Positions 43,855 to 52,551 of a stretch of 64,000 nt of DNA are shown here, in pieces. Origin of the DNA: Bacillota bacterium (GTDB taxonomy: Bacteria; Bacillota; Desulfotomaculia; Desulfotomaculales; Pelotomaculaceae); NCBI GenBank assembly GCA_029555205.1, contig JAKPTB010000097.1:62001-126000 (forward strand). The letters are read 5' to 3'. The notes beneath the pieces are model-generated. The model did not search any database. It had not been told where the DNA came from and saw only the letters and a program-made list of their open reading frames with translations. Numbering within the stretch: position 1 is the stretch's first letter; every line of letters begins with the position of its first letter. A program made the position numbers and the translations under genes.

Positions 43855-46751
43855 TGATAGATTACGGCATCAAAGTTTTTTTAGAGTGGGTTTCCGGAAA
43901 GGGATTTTTCCTTTGGGGCGGCGGCAGGGGAATATACGGCCAAGATTTAAAATACCTGCTCTTTGCCAGGCACCAGCCTTCCTTTTACGGGACATTTATA
44001 GACAGCAGCAAATACCAGGACAGGGATGCTCTATTCATATCCCCCCTCACAGCCCTGGACTTCCTTACCATACAGACCTGGTCCGATGAAATAGAATGGC
44101 ATTGGAGCAAGGAGATTATTGAGCTTAAAGCAGCAGCCCCGCTGTTAAAGGCAGCCCTGGCCGCAGGTTACTGGAAACCGGACTACGATCTCTGGGCGGC
44201 AGGCCGGCGGGGATGGCGGCTGGACTGGGAACGGGCCTGTACAACGGACCTCCCGGAGGTGGCGTTGACGGTGCCGTACCTGGAAGAATGGGCCAGCCTG
44301 CTCATCGAAGAATTGATTGAACAGGACCCGGAAATCAGAGATGCCTGGGTGAATATAGTGACCTCCCACCCTTTGCTGTTACCCATCCAGAGCCACCGGC
44401 CGGTAACCGGCGACGAAGAAACCTGGCTGGAGGCCGTGGGCTGGCGGCAGGACCCCGCGCCCTTCAGGACCTGTCTGGAACTGGTTGAACCGGGGAGAGA
44501 CGGTTCCGCCTGGCGTCTCAACATTATTTTACAGGACAAACAGGACCCCAACCGGGTAATCCTCTGGGAGCCCGGGGAGTCCGGAGAGCACCGGGAGTCC
44601 GGCCGGGATGAGGCAATGCCGCCGGAATGGCGGCAGCACGGGGAAAGCATCCGGCGCCAGGTGCGGAAATGGATCGAGGTCCTGCCGTGGCTGGAGGATG
44701 CCGGCGGCGAAAAGGCGGAGGAAGGGGCCGGGCTGCGCCGGGAGTTGAACGAAGCAGAGGCCTGGGAATTTCTCGACTCCGGGAGTGTCCAACTGGTACA
44801 GGCCGGACATACTGTCCTGCTGCCCAAATGGTGGGGGGAAGTGCAAAAGCTCGTACCGGCCCTGAAAATCAGGACCCGCTCCTCGGTGGGTTCCTGGAAA
44901 GAAAGCCGGCTGGGAATCGATCAGATTGTGCAGTTTGACTGGAATCTGGCTGTGGGCGATCTGGAGCTATCAGAAGACGAATTCCGCGAAATTGTCAGGA
45001 AAAAGAAGCGCCTGGTGCAAATCCAGGGCAAATGGTTCCAGCTGGACCCGTCTTGTTTTAAGAAGATCCAGCAGTTCATCCGGAAGAAGGAAGGTCTTAC
45101 CCTGGGTGAAATTCTGCACCTGCGCCTGCTCGGACCGGCCGCCTCAACCCCTGCTGAACAAGAGGCAGGCGCGGAGGATGACGCCCTCCAGGTAGAAGTT
45201 GAGTTGAGCGGGCAGCTGGCGCAGATGGTTGAGCAACTGGGTAACTTGAATCAAATACCTGTTCCGGAAGTTGCTGAGTCTTTCCGGGGCGTCCTGAGAC
45301 CGTACCAGCTAATGGGTACTGCCTGGATGTTGTTCCTGCGCCGCTTCGGCCTGGGGTGTTGTCTGGCAGATGACATGGGCCTCGGGAAGACAATCCAATG
45401 GATTGCTTACCTGTTAAAGGTAAGGGAAGAAGAGAATCCAGTCCTGCCGGCCTTACTGATCTGTCCCACGTCAGTTCTGGGCAACTGGCAAAAGGAACTG
45501 GCCCGCTTTGCCCCGGATTTGAAGATCCGGCTGCACTACGGACCGCAGCGGCCCAAAGGCGCTGATTTTCTCCCCTCCATCCAGGGAGCCGGCGTGGTGC
45601 TTACATCATACAACCTGGCCCACATAGATGAAGCTGAACTGTCCATGGTGGATTGGGACTGCATCTGTCTGGACGAAGCTCAGAACATTAAAAACGCATA
45701 CACCAAACAGGCCGCAGCGATCAGGAGACTGAAAGGACGCCACCGCATCGCCATGACCGGAACGCCGATGGAAAACCGCCTTACCGAGCTTTGGTCCATC
45801 TACGACTTTATCAACCCTGGTTACCTCGGGAGCAGCGGGGAGTTCAGCCGCAAATTCGTCGGTGTGATCGAGAAGAGGGGGGACGCGGCGGATATCAGCC
45901 GGGTCCAGAAGCTAATCCGGCCTTTCCTCCTGAGGAGGGTCAAGAGTGACCCGGCCATAGAACTGGACCTGCCGGAGAAGCAGGAACAGAAGGAGTATAT
46001 ACCGCTGACGGTGGAACAGGCCTCCCTCTATGAAGGCGTCTTGCACGATCTCTTTGAAAAACTGGAAAAATCAGAGGGCATGGCCCGCCGCGGGCTGATT
46101 CTGTCTACCCTGAGCAGGTTGAAACAGGTCTGTGACCACCCTGCGCTGTTTCTGAAAGAAGAGCCCCTGGAAAATGTCAACGACATCAGCGGACGTTCTA
46201 AAAAAGTGGAGCGCCTTTTGGAAATGGTTGCCCAACTGCGCCAGGAAGGGGAGCGCTGTCTTGTATTCACGCAGTTTGTCAGGATGGGCCGGCTGCTCCA
46301 GGAGGTATTGCTAAAAGAACTGGGAGAACAGTCCTATTATTTATTTGGCGGTACCCCCAGGAAGGAACGGGACGAAATGGTGGCCCGTTTCCAGGGGACA
46401 GCCTCAAAGGGCGGGGACAGTCCCAAAATTTTTATCCTTTCCCTGAAAGCCGGCGGCCTGGGATTAAATCTGACCGCCGCCAACCACGTCTTTCATTTTG
46501 ACCGCTGGTGGAACCCGGCCGTGGAAAATCAGGCCACTGACCGTTCCCACCGGATTGGGCAGAACCGTCACGTTATGGTGCATAAGTTTATCAGTCTTGG
46601 TACCATGGAGGAACGTATTGACGAAGTGCTGGAACGCAAGTCGGGTTTGAACGAGCAGATTATCGGCAATAGCGAAGCCTGGCTGACGGAATTCTCCACC
46701 AGCGAGCTGAGGGAACTTTTCACCCTCCGCAAAGAATGGGTCGGCGTCTAA
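43854..46751 (+). CDS. SNF2-family helicase (YwqA/RapA-like)
   Basis: A 965-residue Swi2/Snf2 ATPase. An N-terminal half of about 470 residues (SNF2-associated bacterial domain) precedes the motor: LRPYQLMGTAWMLFLRRFGLG region, motif I DDMGLGKT, Ia LLICPTSVLGNW, motif II LDEAQNIKN, III MTGTPMENR, V GGLGLNLTAANHVFHFD and VI ATDRSHRIGQ. These translocate on double-stranded DNA and remodel protein-DNA complexes. The start at ATG 43854 overlaps the SWIM gene stop; a longer frame from 43764 lies wholly inside that gene. Together they form a two-gene DNA-remodelling unit; a role in repair, transcription recycling or defence is not fixed by sequence. Confidence 0.95.
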   Translation: MIDYGIKVFLEWVSGKGFFLWGGGRGIYGQDLKYLLFARHQPSFYGTFIDSSKYQDRDALFISPLTALDFLTIQTWSDEIEWHWSKEIIELKAAAPLLKAALAAGYWKPDYDLWAAGRRGWRLDWERACTTDLPEVALTVPYLEEWASLLIEELIEQDPEIRDAWVNIVTSHPLLLPIQSHRPVTGDEETWLEAVGWRQDPAPFRTCLELVEPGRDGSAWRLNIILQDKQDPNRVILWEPGESGEHRESGRDEAMPPEWRQHGESIRRQVRKWIEVLPWLEDAGGEKAEEGAGLRRELNEAEAWEFLDSGSVQLVQAGHTVLLPKWWGEVQKLVPALKIRTRSSVGSWKESRLGIDQIVQFDWNLAVGDLELSEDEFREIVRKKKRLVQIQGKWFQLDPSCFKKIQQFIRKKEGLTLGEILHLRLLGPAASTPAEQEAGAEDDALQVEVELSGQLAQMVEQLGNLNQIPVPEVAESFRGVLRPYQLMGTAWMLFLRRFGLGCCLADDMGLGKTIQWIAYLLKVREEENPVLPALLICPTSVLGNWQKELARFAPDLKIRLHYGPQRPKGADFLPSIQGAGVVLTSYNLAHIDEAELSMVDWDCICLDEAQNIKNAYTKQAAAIRRLKGRHRIAMTGTPMENRLTELWSIYDFINPGYLGSSGEFSRKFVGVIEKRGDAADISRVQKLIRPFLLRRVKSDPAIELDLPEKQEQKEYIPLTVEQASLYEGVLHDLFEKLEKSEGMARRGLILSTLSRLKQVCDHPALFLKEEPLENVNDISGRSKKVERLLEMVAQLRQEGERCLVFTQFVRMGRLLQEVLLKELGEQSYYLFGGTPRKERDEMVARFQGTASKGGDSPKIFILSLKAGGLGLNLTAANHVFHFDRWWNPAVENQATDRSHRIGQNRHVMVHKFISLGTMEERIDEVLERKSGLNEQIIGNSEAWLTEFSTSELRELFTLRKEWVGV

Positions 46752-46795
46752 GGCGGTGCTTATGGATTTGGTTTATGCTAAGGGGGTACTTCTTC

Positions 46796-47002
46796 TTGGG
46801 AGCAAAAAAGAAAGAGAAAAATAAAAAAAAGCGTCAGGGCAGGAAAAAGACTGTTGCAATAAAAACCAGGGATACCACCGGCGATGCCCACGGCCCTGAG
46901 TTGCCGGGTCTTAACCACATGTCCGGCCAGTGGCAGGAATTTTACAGGCTGGTGATTGAAAGGGTGAAGAATGAAGGCAGCGCTACATTCACTGTTAAAT
47001 AG
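46796..47002 (+). CDS. Small basic protein of unknown function after the SNF2 gene
   Basis: A frame of 68 codons if started at TTG 46796 (AGGGGG ten bases upstream); ATG 46778 and further starts are possible. The N-terminus is very basic (GAKKKEKNKKKRQGRKK), which suggests nucleic-acid binding, and the rest (LNHMSGQWQEFYRLVIERVK) looks like a helical domain. It begins 45 bases after the SNF2 stop and may belong to that operon. No family is recognised. Confidence 0.5.
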   Translation: MGAKKKEKNKKKRQGRKKTVAIKTRDTTGDAHGPELPGLNHMSGQWQEFYRLVIERVKNEGSATFTVK

Positions 47003-47531
47003 GAATTAATCAACCGGTATCGTTCTCATAGGTTTCACCAACTAATTCCAGAGCATCAACAGTGTTTCCCCGGAACATGTATAGGAAAGCTTGCCGGGGA
47101 TAGACAAAGAATTAAAAATTAGCTATCAACAGTCATCGCAGTATGCGATATTGGAATCTTTATTTTACCAGCCGGTAGAATAGAGATTTCTTTTTTTGAC
47201 ATAAACAAGTGCAATGTGATGTCCTGGCGACCGTAATCAAATGGAAATATAAATTTTGCTGGCATCTTTGTTTGGAACAACGGTTTGCCGGAATAAACGA
47301 TGTGGCTCCGGATAATATTCCGGCAGAGGACATAGAAGTTATGATTGAAGGGTTTTAAGCATGGACTGGAAAGACCGGAAAAAATGTAATGTTTAAATGA
47401 ATTGACAAAATAAATTGAGGCCTTATAAAAACATGGACAATAAAGATGATTTAAATTTGTAAAAAAAATTACAATTTTCATTATTAGATCGTGCAGGAAA
47501 TTTTAACTGGAAATAGAATCAAAGGTATCAT
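47003..47531. other. Intergenic region with scraps of coding-like sequence
   Basis: No intact gene. On the plus strand 47293-47358 reads GINDVAPDNIPAEDIEVMIE followed by GF and a stop, with no start, which has protein-like composition and may be a gene remnant. The overlapping minus-strand 120-codon frame (47119-47481) has no ribosome site and looks accidental. Confidence 0.3.
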
Positions 47532-47768
47532 TTGTATCAAAAACCATATTCATTGCAATTCATGATGCAAGTAACTGATTTGATTCATAACGGTGGGATC
47601 CAGATCAACCAGTTAGTTTGCGATATTGCTGACAAAGCGAGTCTAGCGGTGGGAGACATCGTGATTGAATACAGGACAAAAACCGTGAACAACAATGATA
47701 ACCTTATCCCCGCCCTAAGAGAAGCGCCTGCCGGCGAGGTTTTCAAAAAAAACATACCTGTGTCTTAA
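47532..47768 (+). CDS. Doubtful small open frame
   Basis: A 78-codon frame from TTG 47532. It has reasonable amino-acid composition (YSLQFMMQVTDLIHNGGIQI and NLIPALREAPAGEVFKKN) but no good ribosome site and no recognised family. It may be a small gene or the tail of a lost one. Confidence 0.3.
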   Translation: MYQKPYSLQFMMQVTDLIHNGGIQINQLVCDIADKASLAVGDIVIEYRTKTVNNNDNLIPALREAPAGEVFKKNIPVS

Positions 47769-47949
47769 CCAAACTGTTAATTATATATGTACAAAAGCGA
47801 TACTGACAATGAGGGGGGATAGGGCGCCGAACTGATGACGATATGGTGTTGTTGAACTATTTGAGTAAAGGAAGCTTAATTGAATAAGTTTTTTTATTGT
47901 TTAGGGAATTATGCTTTTCGAGAGTTGTGGATAAGTGTAGAATTAAGTC

Positions 47950-48030
47950 ATGGAAGCAAATGGTAAATCTCGGGCAGAAACAATAAAGATAAAACAAATT
48001 CTTGCTGACCACTGGGAAGAAATAAACTAA
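47950..48030 (+). pseudogene. Short fragment resembling a transposase N-terminus
   Basis: A 26-residue frame from ATG 47950 ends at TAA 48028-48030. It reads ANGKSRAETIKIKQILADHW and then EEIN. The IKQILADHW pattern recalls the first helix of IS91-type or zinc-binding transposases, but the frame is too short to confirm. Confidence 0.25.
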
Positions 48031-48102
48031 AAAAAATATTCTTTGCTAAATATTTGCTGTACAACAGAAATATTTAGCCAACTGCTGAGGGGAGAGGGAT
48101 TA

Positions 48103-48387
48103 ATGAACTATGAACCCAAGCCGATTGACACATCACATATAGAATTGAGCAGTGAAATACTCTAGTTAACCGAGTTATTGGCCAAAAACTCTCACGATAT
48201 CTGGGCCAACCAGCGGCTAAAAGAAGGTTGGAAATACGGGCCGGGACGTAATGACGATTTAAAGGAGCACCCGTGCCTTGTTCCTTACGAAGAACTGCCT
48301 GAATCTGAAAAAGAGTACGACCGCAATGCAGCTATAATGACACTTAAGGCTATTACTGCCCTGGGTTACAAAATAATAAAAGCTTAA
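48103..48387 (+). pseudogene. RyR-domain protein interrupted by an amber codon
   Basis: A 94-residue reading frame begins at ATG 48103 (GGGGAGAGGG upstream) and ends at TAA 48385-48387. Its C-terminal 70 residues are a clear ryanodine-receptor (RyR, PF02026) domain: NSHDIWANQRLKEGWKYGPG and LVPYEELPESEKEYDRNAA. The N-terminus NYEPKPIDTSHIELSSEIL is also family-typical. Codon 21 (48163-48165) is TAG where relatives have Glu, so one G-to-T change would explain it. A product could be made only by readthrough or re-initiation. Bacterial RyR proteins have no well-defined function. Confidence 0.85.
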
Positions 48388-48474
48388 AAATTAGTGTTTC
48401 ATTTGATTAATACCAAGGGTTAATACTAAGCTAAGCCCGGGTGGGTGCAGGATATTAAAAGTAAAGTTTTTCAG

Positions 48475-49482
48475 CTATCCCAGCCGGGCCGCTGCTTCGG
48501 CCAGCATCTGCCGGATGGGCAGGTTATAGGGGCACCTTTCCTCGCATTCGCCGCAGCCGATGCAGGCATCCGCCCCGGCCTTTAAGGCCCGGTAGCGCTC
48601 CCTGGCCCAGTCCTGTAAATTGTACCTGGTGTAATAGCCGTCCAGCAGAAATACCGTTGGGATGTCGATATTCTGGCCGCAGGGTTTGCAGTATTCACAA
48701 CGCCTGCAAAATGCGCCGCCCAGTGTTTTAACTTCTTCATCCAGCGCATATCTTTCGGCAGCGGTCAGGGTCAACGGGGCATTTCCCACTCCGGCGTTTT
48801 CCTCCACCTGTTGGAGGGAGTCCATCCCGGGGATTACAGTGGTTACATCGTGTTCCAGAATGTAGCGTAGGGCCAGGTTTCCGTTTCGTAATGCGCCTCC
48901 GGCCAGGGGTTTCATTACGATTACGCCTTTTCCCATGGCTCCGGCCTGTTTCAGCAACTCCTGGACGCCTACGGTTTCCACCGCGTTAAAAGGAAACTGT
49001 ACAGTTTCTATTTCCTCCAGAACCAGCGTTTGGGACAAGAAGTCTTTAATATGCCCCGTTATACCGATGTGTCTGATCAGCCCTTCTTTTTTTGCCTCTT
49101 TTAATGCAGCCAGGGCGCCGTCAGGGCTGAGGACCCTGTCCAGTTCCCTTTTGCTCTTGACATTGTGCAGCTGATACAGGTCGATGTAGTCCAGGCCCAT
49201 GGTTTCAAGGCTTTTCTTAATGTCCGCGGCCATGGCTTCTCCCGTTCTGGCCATGGACTTTGTGGCGATGACGGCCTCTTTTCTCCTTGCTTTTAGAACT
49301 GCACCCAACTTCTCCTCGCTGTCGGTGTAGGCGCGGGCAGTATCAAAAAAATTGATACCCAGATCCAGAGCCCTGTTCACGATGGCGTTAGCTTCGGCGG
49401 CTGAAACCCGCTGGATGGGGATGCCGCCGAATCCTACTACAGAAACTCTCAATCCTGTTTTTCCCAGTGTTCTATATTCCAT
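48475..49482 (-). CDS. Aldo/keto reductase with C-terminal iron-sulfur domain
   Basis: A 335-residue protein. The NADPH-dependent (beta/alpha)8 aldo/keto reductase domain shows MEYRTLGKTGLRVSVVGFGG, the catalytic NFFDTARAYTDSEEKLG (Asp, Tyr) and the His in YIDLYQLHNV; the last 90 residues carry cysteines CRRCEYCKPCGQNIDIP and the ferredoxin-like CIGCGECEERCPYNLP, which should hold one or two 4Fe-4S clusters. This fusion is common in strict anaerobes. Substrate unknown. The ATG at 49482 has AGGAGG upstream. Confidence 0.93.
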   Translation of the reverse strand: MEYRTLGKTGLRVSVVGFGGIPIQRVSAAEANAIVNRALDLGINFFDTARAYTDSEEKLGAVLKARRKEAVIATKSMARTGEAMAADIKKSLETMGLDYIDLYQLHNVKSKRELDRVLSPDGALAALKEAKKEGLIRHIGITGHIKDFLSQTLVLEEIETVQFPFNAVETVGVQELLKQAGAMGKGVIVMKPLAGGALRNGNLALRYILEHDVTTVIPGMDSLQQVEENAGVGNAPLTLTAAERYALDEEVKTLGGAFCRRCEYCKPCGQNIDIPTVFLLDGYYTRYNLQDWARERYRALKAGADACIGCGECEERCPYNLPIRQMLAEAAARLG

Positions 49483-50007
49483 GGTTTACCTCCTGTATTA
49501 TGTCAATTGTTGAAAATGCTGATTAGAAAGGAAAAGCCTGATAGAGACGATAAGTTTTCCTTTCCTGGCCGGGGAAGCCTGCCGTAAAATCAGGGGAAAT
49601 CCAAACCTCAAATAACCCTTGCTTTATAAAACAAACCTTATGTTCAAATCTTAGGGTATCATAAACTCGGAAAAAGGGGAATCCCCCGGCTTTCCAAAAA
49701 TTTAACAACCCGGTTTACAGTTATGGTTAGTTGTGGTTAGAGAGAGGAAAATATAGTACCCAGGCAGTCTGAAGTTCTTTCAGTCTGTGCTTTTGACATA
49801 ATTTGTTCTCGGATATGGTTGTGGGGAGGATAAAGCTTAGAGTGGAAACAGCATAATTCCGTAGCGGACCAGCCGCAGGGATGGCGCGCCCCTAACATAA
49901 TAGTATATCCAACTTGAACCGGCCATAAATTTTATTAAGTGAGGTCTTTATCCGAAGAAAAGGTTAAGCCGAATTAAGTTCACCTGATTGGATCTGGGGG
50001 GATCTTA
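49483..50007. other. Intergenic region between divergent genes
   Basis: No gene or RNA is recognised. TTGACA at 49796-49801 stands out as a -35-like element but lacks a good -10 at the right distance. It holds the promoters of the aldo/keto reductase and SEC-C genes by position. Confidence 0.4.
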
Positions 50008-50772
50008 TTGGCCCAAAGAGAACCGGGAAGGAATGATCCCTGCCGGTGCGGCAGCGGTTTAAAATACAAAAGATGCTGTCTTGGCAAGGAGGTTGCCTTT
50101 GTAAACTACAAAGGGGAAAGCGCGGTCTATCTCAGGAATGAGTTGAACGTGTTCGCCAATAGGTTGACGGCGCTCCTGGAAGAAATCATTTCCGGCAGGG
50201 ACGCCCTGGCTAAATTGACCGGATTTAAGCTGTTACAAGATATCTATAATATTTACGGACAGATGCACAATTTTTTCAGCCGCTTTTATTCTTGCGGGAA
50301 AGGCTGCGCCCATTGCTGTTGCCTGTATATAACGGTCAGCAGGCTTGAGGCGGATTTCGTAAAGCATTATGTGACAAGCAGCTTAAGTGAAGATGTGCAG
50401 AAAGAACTGTACAGCAATTATTTGGAACGCAAAAAAAGATACCCTGCGAACGATCATGAGCACAAAGGCCAAGAAGCCCTTCTCTCTTTAGCAACAGAGT
50501 ATTTTAATAAAAAAATACCTTGTATCTTTCTGTCAGGGAATGGAGAGTGTCTTGTTTATGAAGCGAGGCCTTTTTCCTGCAGGGGTCTGGTGGCAACATC
50601 CGACCCTGAAAACTGTAAAGGTTCTAACCGGATTAAATGTTTTTACCCCTATGCCGAGCAAGATTCCATAAAAAAAGCCATCCTGACCCTTTCCAGGAGG
50701 GTATATGGCGATCATGCGGCGGTAAGGCACTTTCCGGCCTGGTTTAGCGGTGGTTTCGGAAATAATTCATGA
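50008..50772 (+). CDS. SEC-C and YkgJ-type cysteine-cluster protein
   Basis: A 254-residue protein with two metal-binding parts. The N-terminus is a SEC-C motif, GRNDPCRCGSGLKYKRCC (residues 7-24), which binds zinc. Residues 95-215 are a YkgJ/CxxCxxCC domain: CGKGCAHCCCLYITVS, then CIFLSGNGECLVYEARPFSC and CFYPYAEQ, a cysteine set proposed to chelate zinc or iron. The start is TTG 50008 with GGGGGG six bases upstream. It stands alone. The role may be metal handling or a protein-quality function through SEC-C; neither is shown by the sequence. Confidence 0.88.
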   Translation: MAQREPGRNDPCRCGSGLKYKRCCLGKEVAFVNYKGESAVYLRNELNVFANRLTALLEEIISGRDALAKLTGFKLLQDIYNIYGQMHNFFSRFYSCGKGCAHCCCLYITVSRLEADFVKHYVTSSLSEDVQKELYSNYLERKKRYPANDHEHKGQEALLSLATEYFNKKIPCIFLSGNGECLVYEARPFSCRGLVATSDPENCKGSNRIKCFYPYAEQDSIKKAILTLSRRVYGDHAAVRHFPAWFSGGFGNNS

Positions 50773-51432
50773 AACGTGGGAGCCTGTTATTTTTATTTTA
50801 ATTTACCCTCTCCCGGAATACACCTGACGAAGGTTTCAGGAGCTCAGTGAAACCGCAGTCCTTTTTCAGACTCCGCTGCTTCAGCTGGCATCTGCCTGCT
50901 GGGTAGGTTGTCAGCGGCAGCAATCCGGCATTTTTTGTAAAAGGACCCCTGTTAACGAAATATGGCTTTGTTTATAGAAGAAGATGGCAGCTAAGGAAGC
51001 TGCCGTTCTTATGTTGCAAAAAAGGCGTGGTAAGCGTACTAATAAGTGCAACATAAGTAATTTGTGTAGTAGATAAATTAGTACTTATTTAAAGTATTAA
51101 TCTATTGTATCGCATCTTTCTTATAGCTATAATGAAGTGAAAACCGTTTTGGCAGGGTGTTTATTTCTCAAAAAGATATGTATTAAATCTAAATAGATTA
51201 CAAAAAGCCCCGATTTTATAATCTTCCTGGGAACCTTTTGAAAAAGGCAGAAACGTTCCGCAAAGTTTTAAAATCACCCTTGGAAAGGTTGTGGCTGTGT
51301 ATTGCATAATTCCCGGAAGGAGAGGGCTTTTTTGCTTAAATGCCGGAAGTATTGGGAGCAATGCCGCTATGGCGTTGCAGGCAGAAGAATGAAAGAGTAC
51401 AGGTTATATTATGAGTATATTAAGGTAGGTGA
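50773..51432. other. Intergenic region with a terminator-like hairpin
   Basis: GGCAGCT (50986-50992) pairs with AGCTGCC (50998-51004), flanked by AAGAA and TTCTT that extend the stem; it may end the SEC-C transcript. A further GCAATGCC/GGCGTTGC hairpin lies at 51359-51379, near the adaptor start. Nothing else is recognised. Confidence 0.5.
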
Positions 51433-52548
51433 ATGAATTTGGAGTACAAATGGAAATTCTGGTTAATACCACTGATACTGATAGTAATACTTGGTTTTAT
51501 TGTCAGCAAAAATATCCTAAATAAAAGGAGTATTCAGCCTCCGGAGGTACATATTCAGACGGTGAAGGTCAAGGCAGCGGAAAAGGTTAAAAAAGAAGAC
51601 ATTCTGGAATATACCGGCAGCATTGAAGCTTTTGACGAGGCCTTGATCAGCGCCAGGGTGCCCGGTCGGGTAAGCCGGGTGCTGGCGGATAACGGCGGGG
51701 CGGTGGTAGCCGGCCAGCCGCTGGTTATGCTGGAAGACCAGGACTATGTCATTGGTCTGGCGGCCAGCGAGGCGGCCCTAAAAAAGGCTGAGGTCAATCT
51801 GGCCGGGATGAGGGCTAACTTTAAGCGGATGCAGGAGCTTTATGACAGTAAAGTTGTTTCCCGGAAAGATTTTGAAGATGCCGAAAACGGGCTGAAAGCG
51901 GCGGAAGCAGATGCCGAGGCAGCCGCCTCGGGGGTGGCCGCCGCCCGGGAAGCATTACGCAACGCTACGATTGTTTCTCCTATCAGCGGCTTTGTTGCCG
52001 GGCGGAGTGTAACTACCGGCCAGGTGTTGTCGCCTGGAGAGCCCCTGATGACGGTGCAGGATATATCTAATGTTTACATGGTAATCCATGTGGAGCAGAA
52101 AAACCTGGCCAGGGTTAAAACGGGCCAAAAGGCTGAAGCGACAGTGGATGCTTTCGGTGACCTGAAGTTTGCGGGACATGTGGAAATTATCAACCCGGCT
52201 GCGGACAAGTCCGCCAGGGTCTTTGAAACCAAAATCAGACTGAGTAATCCCGGTCATCTTCTAAAACCGGGTATGTATGCAGGGGTGGAAATAAGGTCCG
52301 GGGAAGCTGAAGAAGTTCTGGTTGTACCCCAAAATGCGGTTATCAGTGTGGAAGGATTGTATTTTGTTTTTATCGCTGAGGGCGACCTGGCCAGGCGGCA
52401 GCAGGTTGAAATCGGCCGGGTCATTGACCAGTCAGTTGAAATCAAGTCCGGTATAACCGAAGGCCAGCTGGTTATAGTCAGCAATGTCAACAAGTTAAAG
52501 GACCAGGACCGGATTACGTTTGCGGATTCACAGCAACAGGAGGCTTAA
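51433..52548 (+). CDS. RND membrane-fusion protein, second efflux system
   Basis: A 371-residue adaptor anchored by one N-terminal helix (FWLIPLILIVILGFIVS), unlike the lipoprotein adaptor of the first system. The barrel-sandwich halves are ISARVPGRVSRVLADNGGAV and ATIVSPISGFVAGRSVTTGQ, separated by an Ala-rich coiled coil; beta-barrel and membrane-proximal parts follow. It pairs with the RND pump that starts three bases after its stop. ATG 51433 has GGTAGGTG just upstream, which is rather close. No regulator gene is adjacent. Confidence 0.92.
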   Translation: MNLEYKWKFWLIPLILIVILGFIVSKNILNKRSIQPPEVHIQTVKVKAAEKVKKEDILEYTGSIEAFDEALISARVPGRVSRVLADNGGAVVAGQPLVMLEDQDYVIGLAASEAALKKAEVNLAGMRANFKRMQELYDSKVVSRKDFEDAENGLKAAEADAEAAASGVAAAREALRNATIVSPISGFVAGRSVTTGQVLSPGEPLMTVQDISNVYMVIHVEQKNLARVKTGQKAEATVDAFGDLKFAGHVEIINPAADKSARVFETKIRLSNPGHLLKPGMYAGVEIRSGEAEEVLVVPQNAVISVEGLYFVFIAEGDLARRQQVEIGRVIDQSVEIKSGITEGQLVIVSNVNKLKDQDRITFADSQQQEA

Positions 52549-52551
52549 GCC

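Noticed and set aside
44183-44827. 214-codon open frame opposite the SNF2 gene
   Set aside because: It is an antisense shadow of a GC-rich coding stretch; the Ser/Arg/Pro-rich composition is typical of such shadows.
47119-47481. 120-codon minus-strand frame as a gene
   Set aside because: No ribosome site, no domain, and composition unlike neighbouring genes; it lies in a remnant-rich gap.
48163-48165. Pyrrolysine as explanation for the in-frame TAG in the RyR gene
   Set aside because: RyR proteins are not known pyrrolysine users, relatives have Glu at this site, and a single-base change accounts for it; kept only as a check.
49796-49825. TTGACA as a promoter for the SEC-C gene
   Set aside because: No -10 element lies 16-18 bases downstream; the best TATGGT is at 15 bases.
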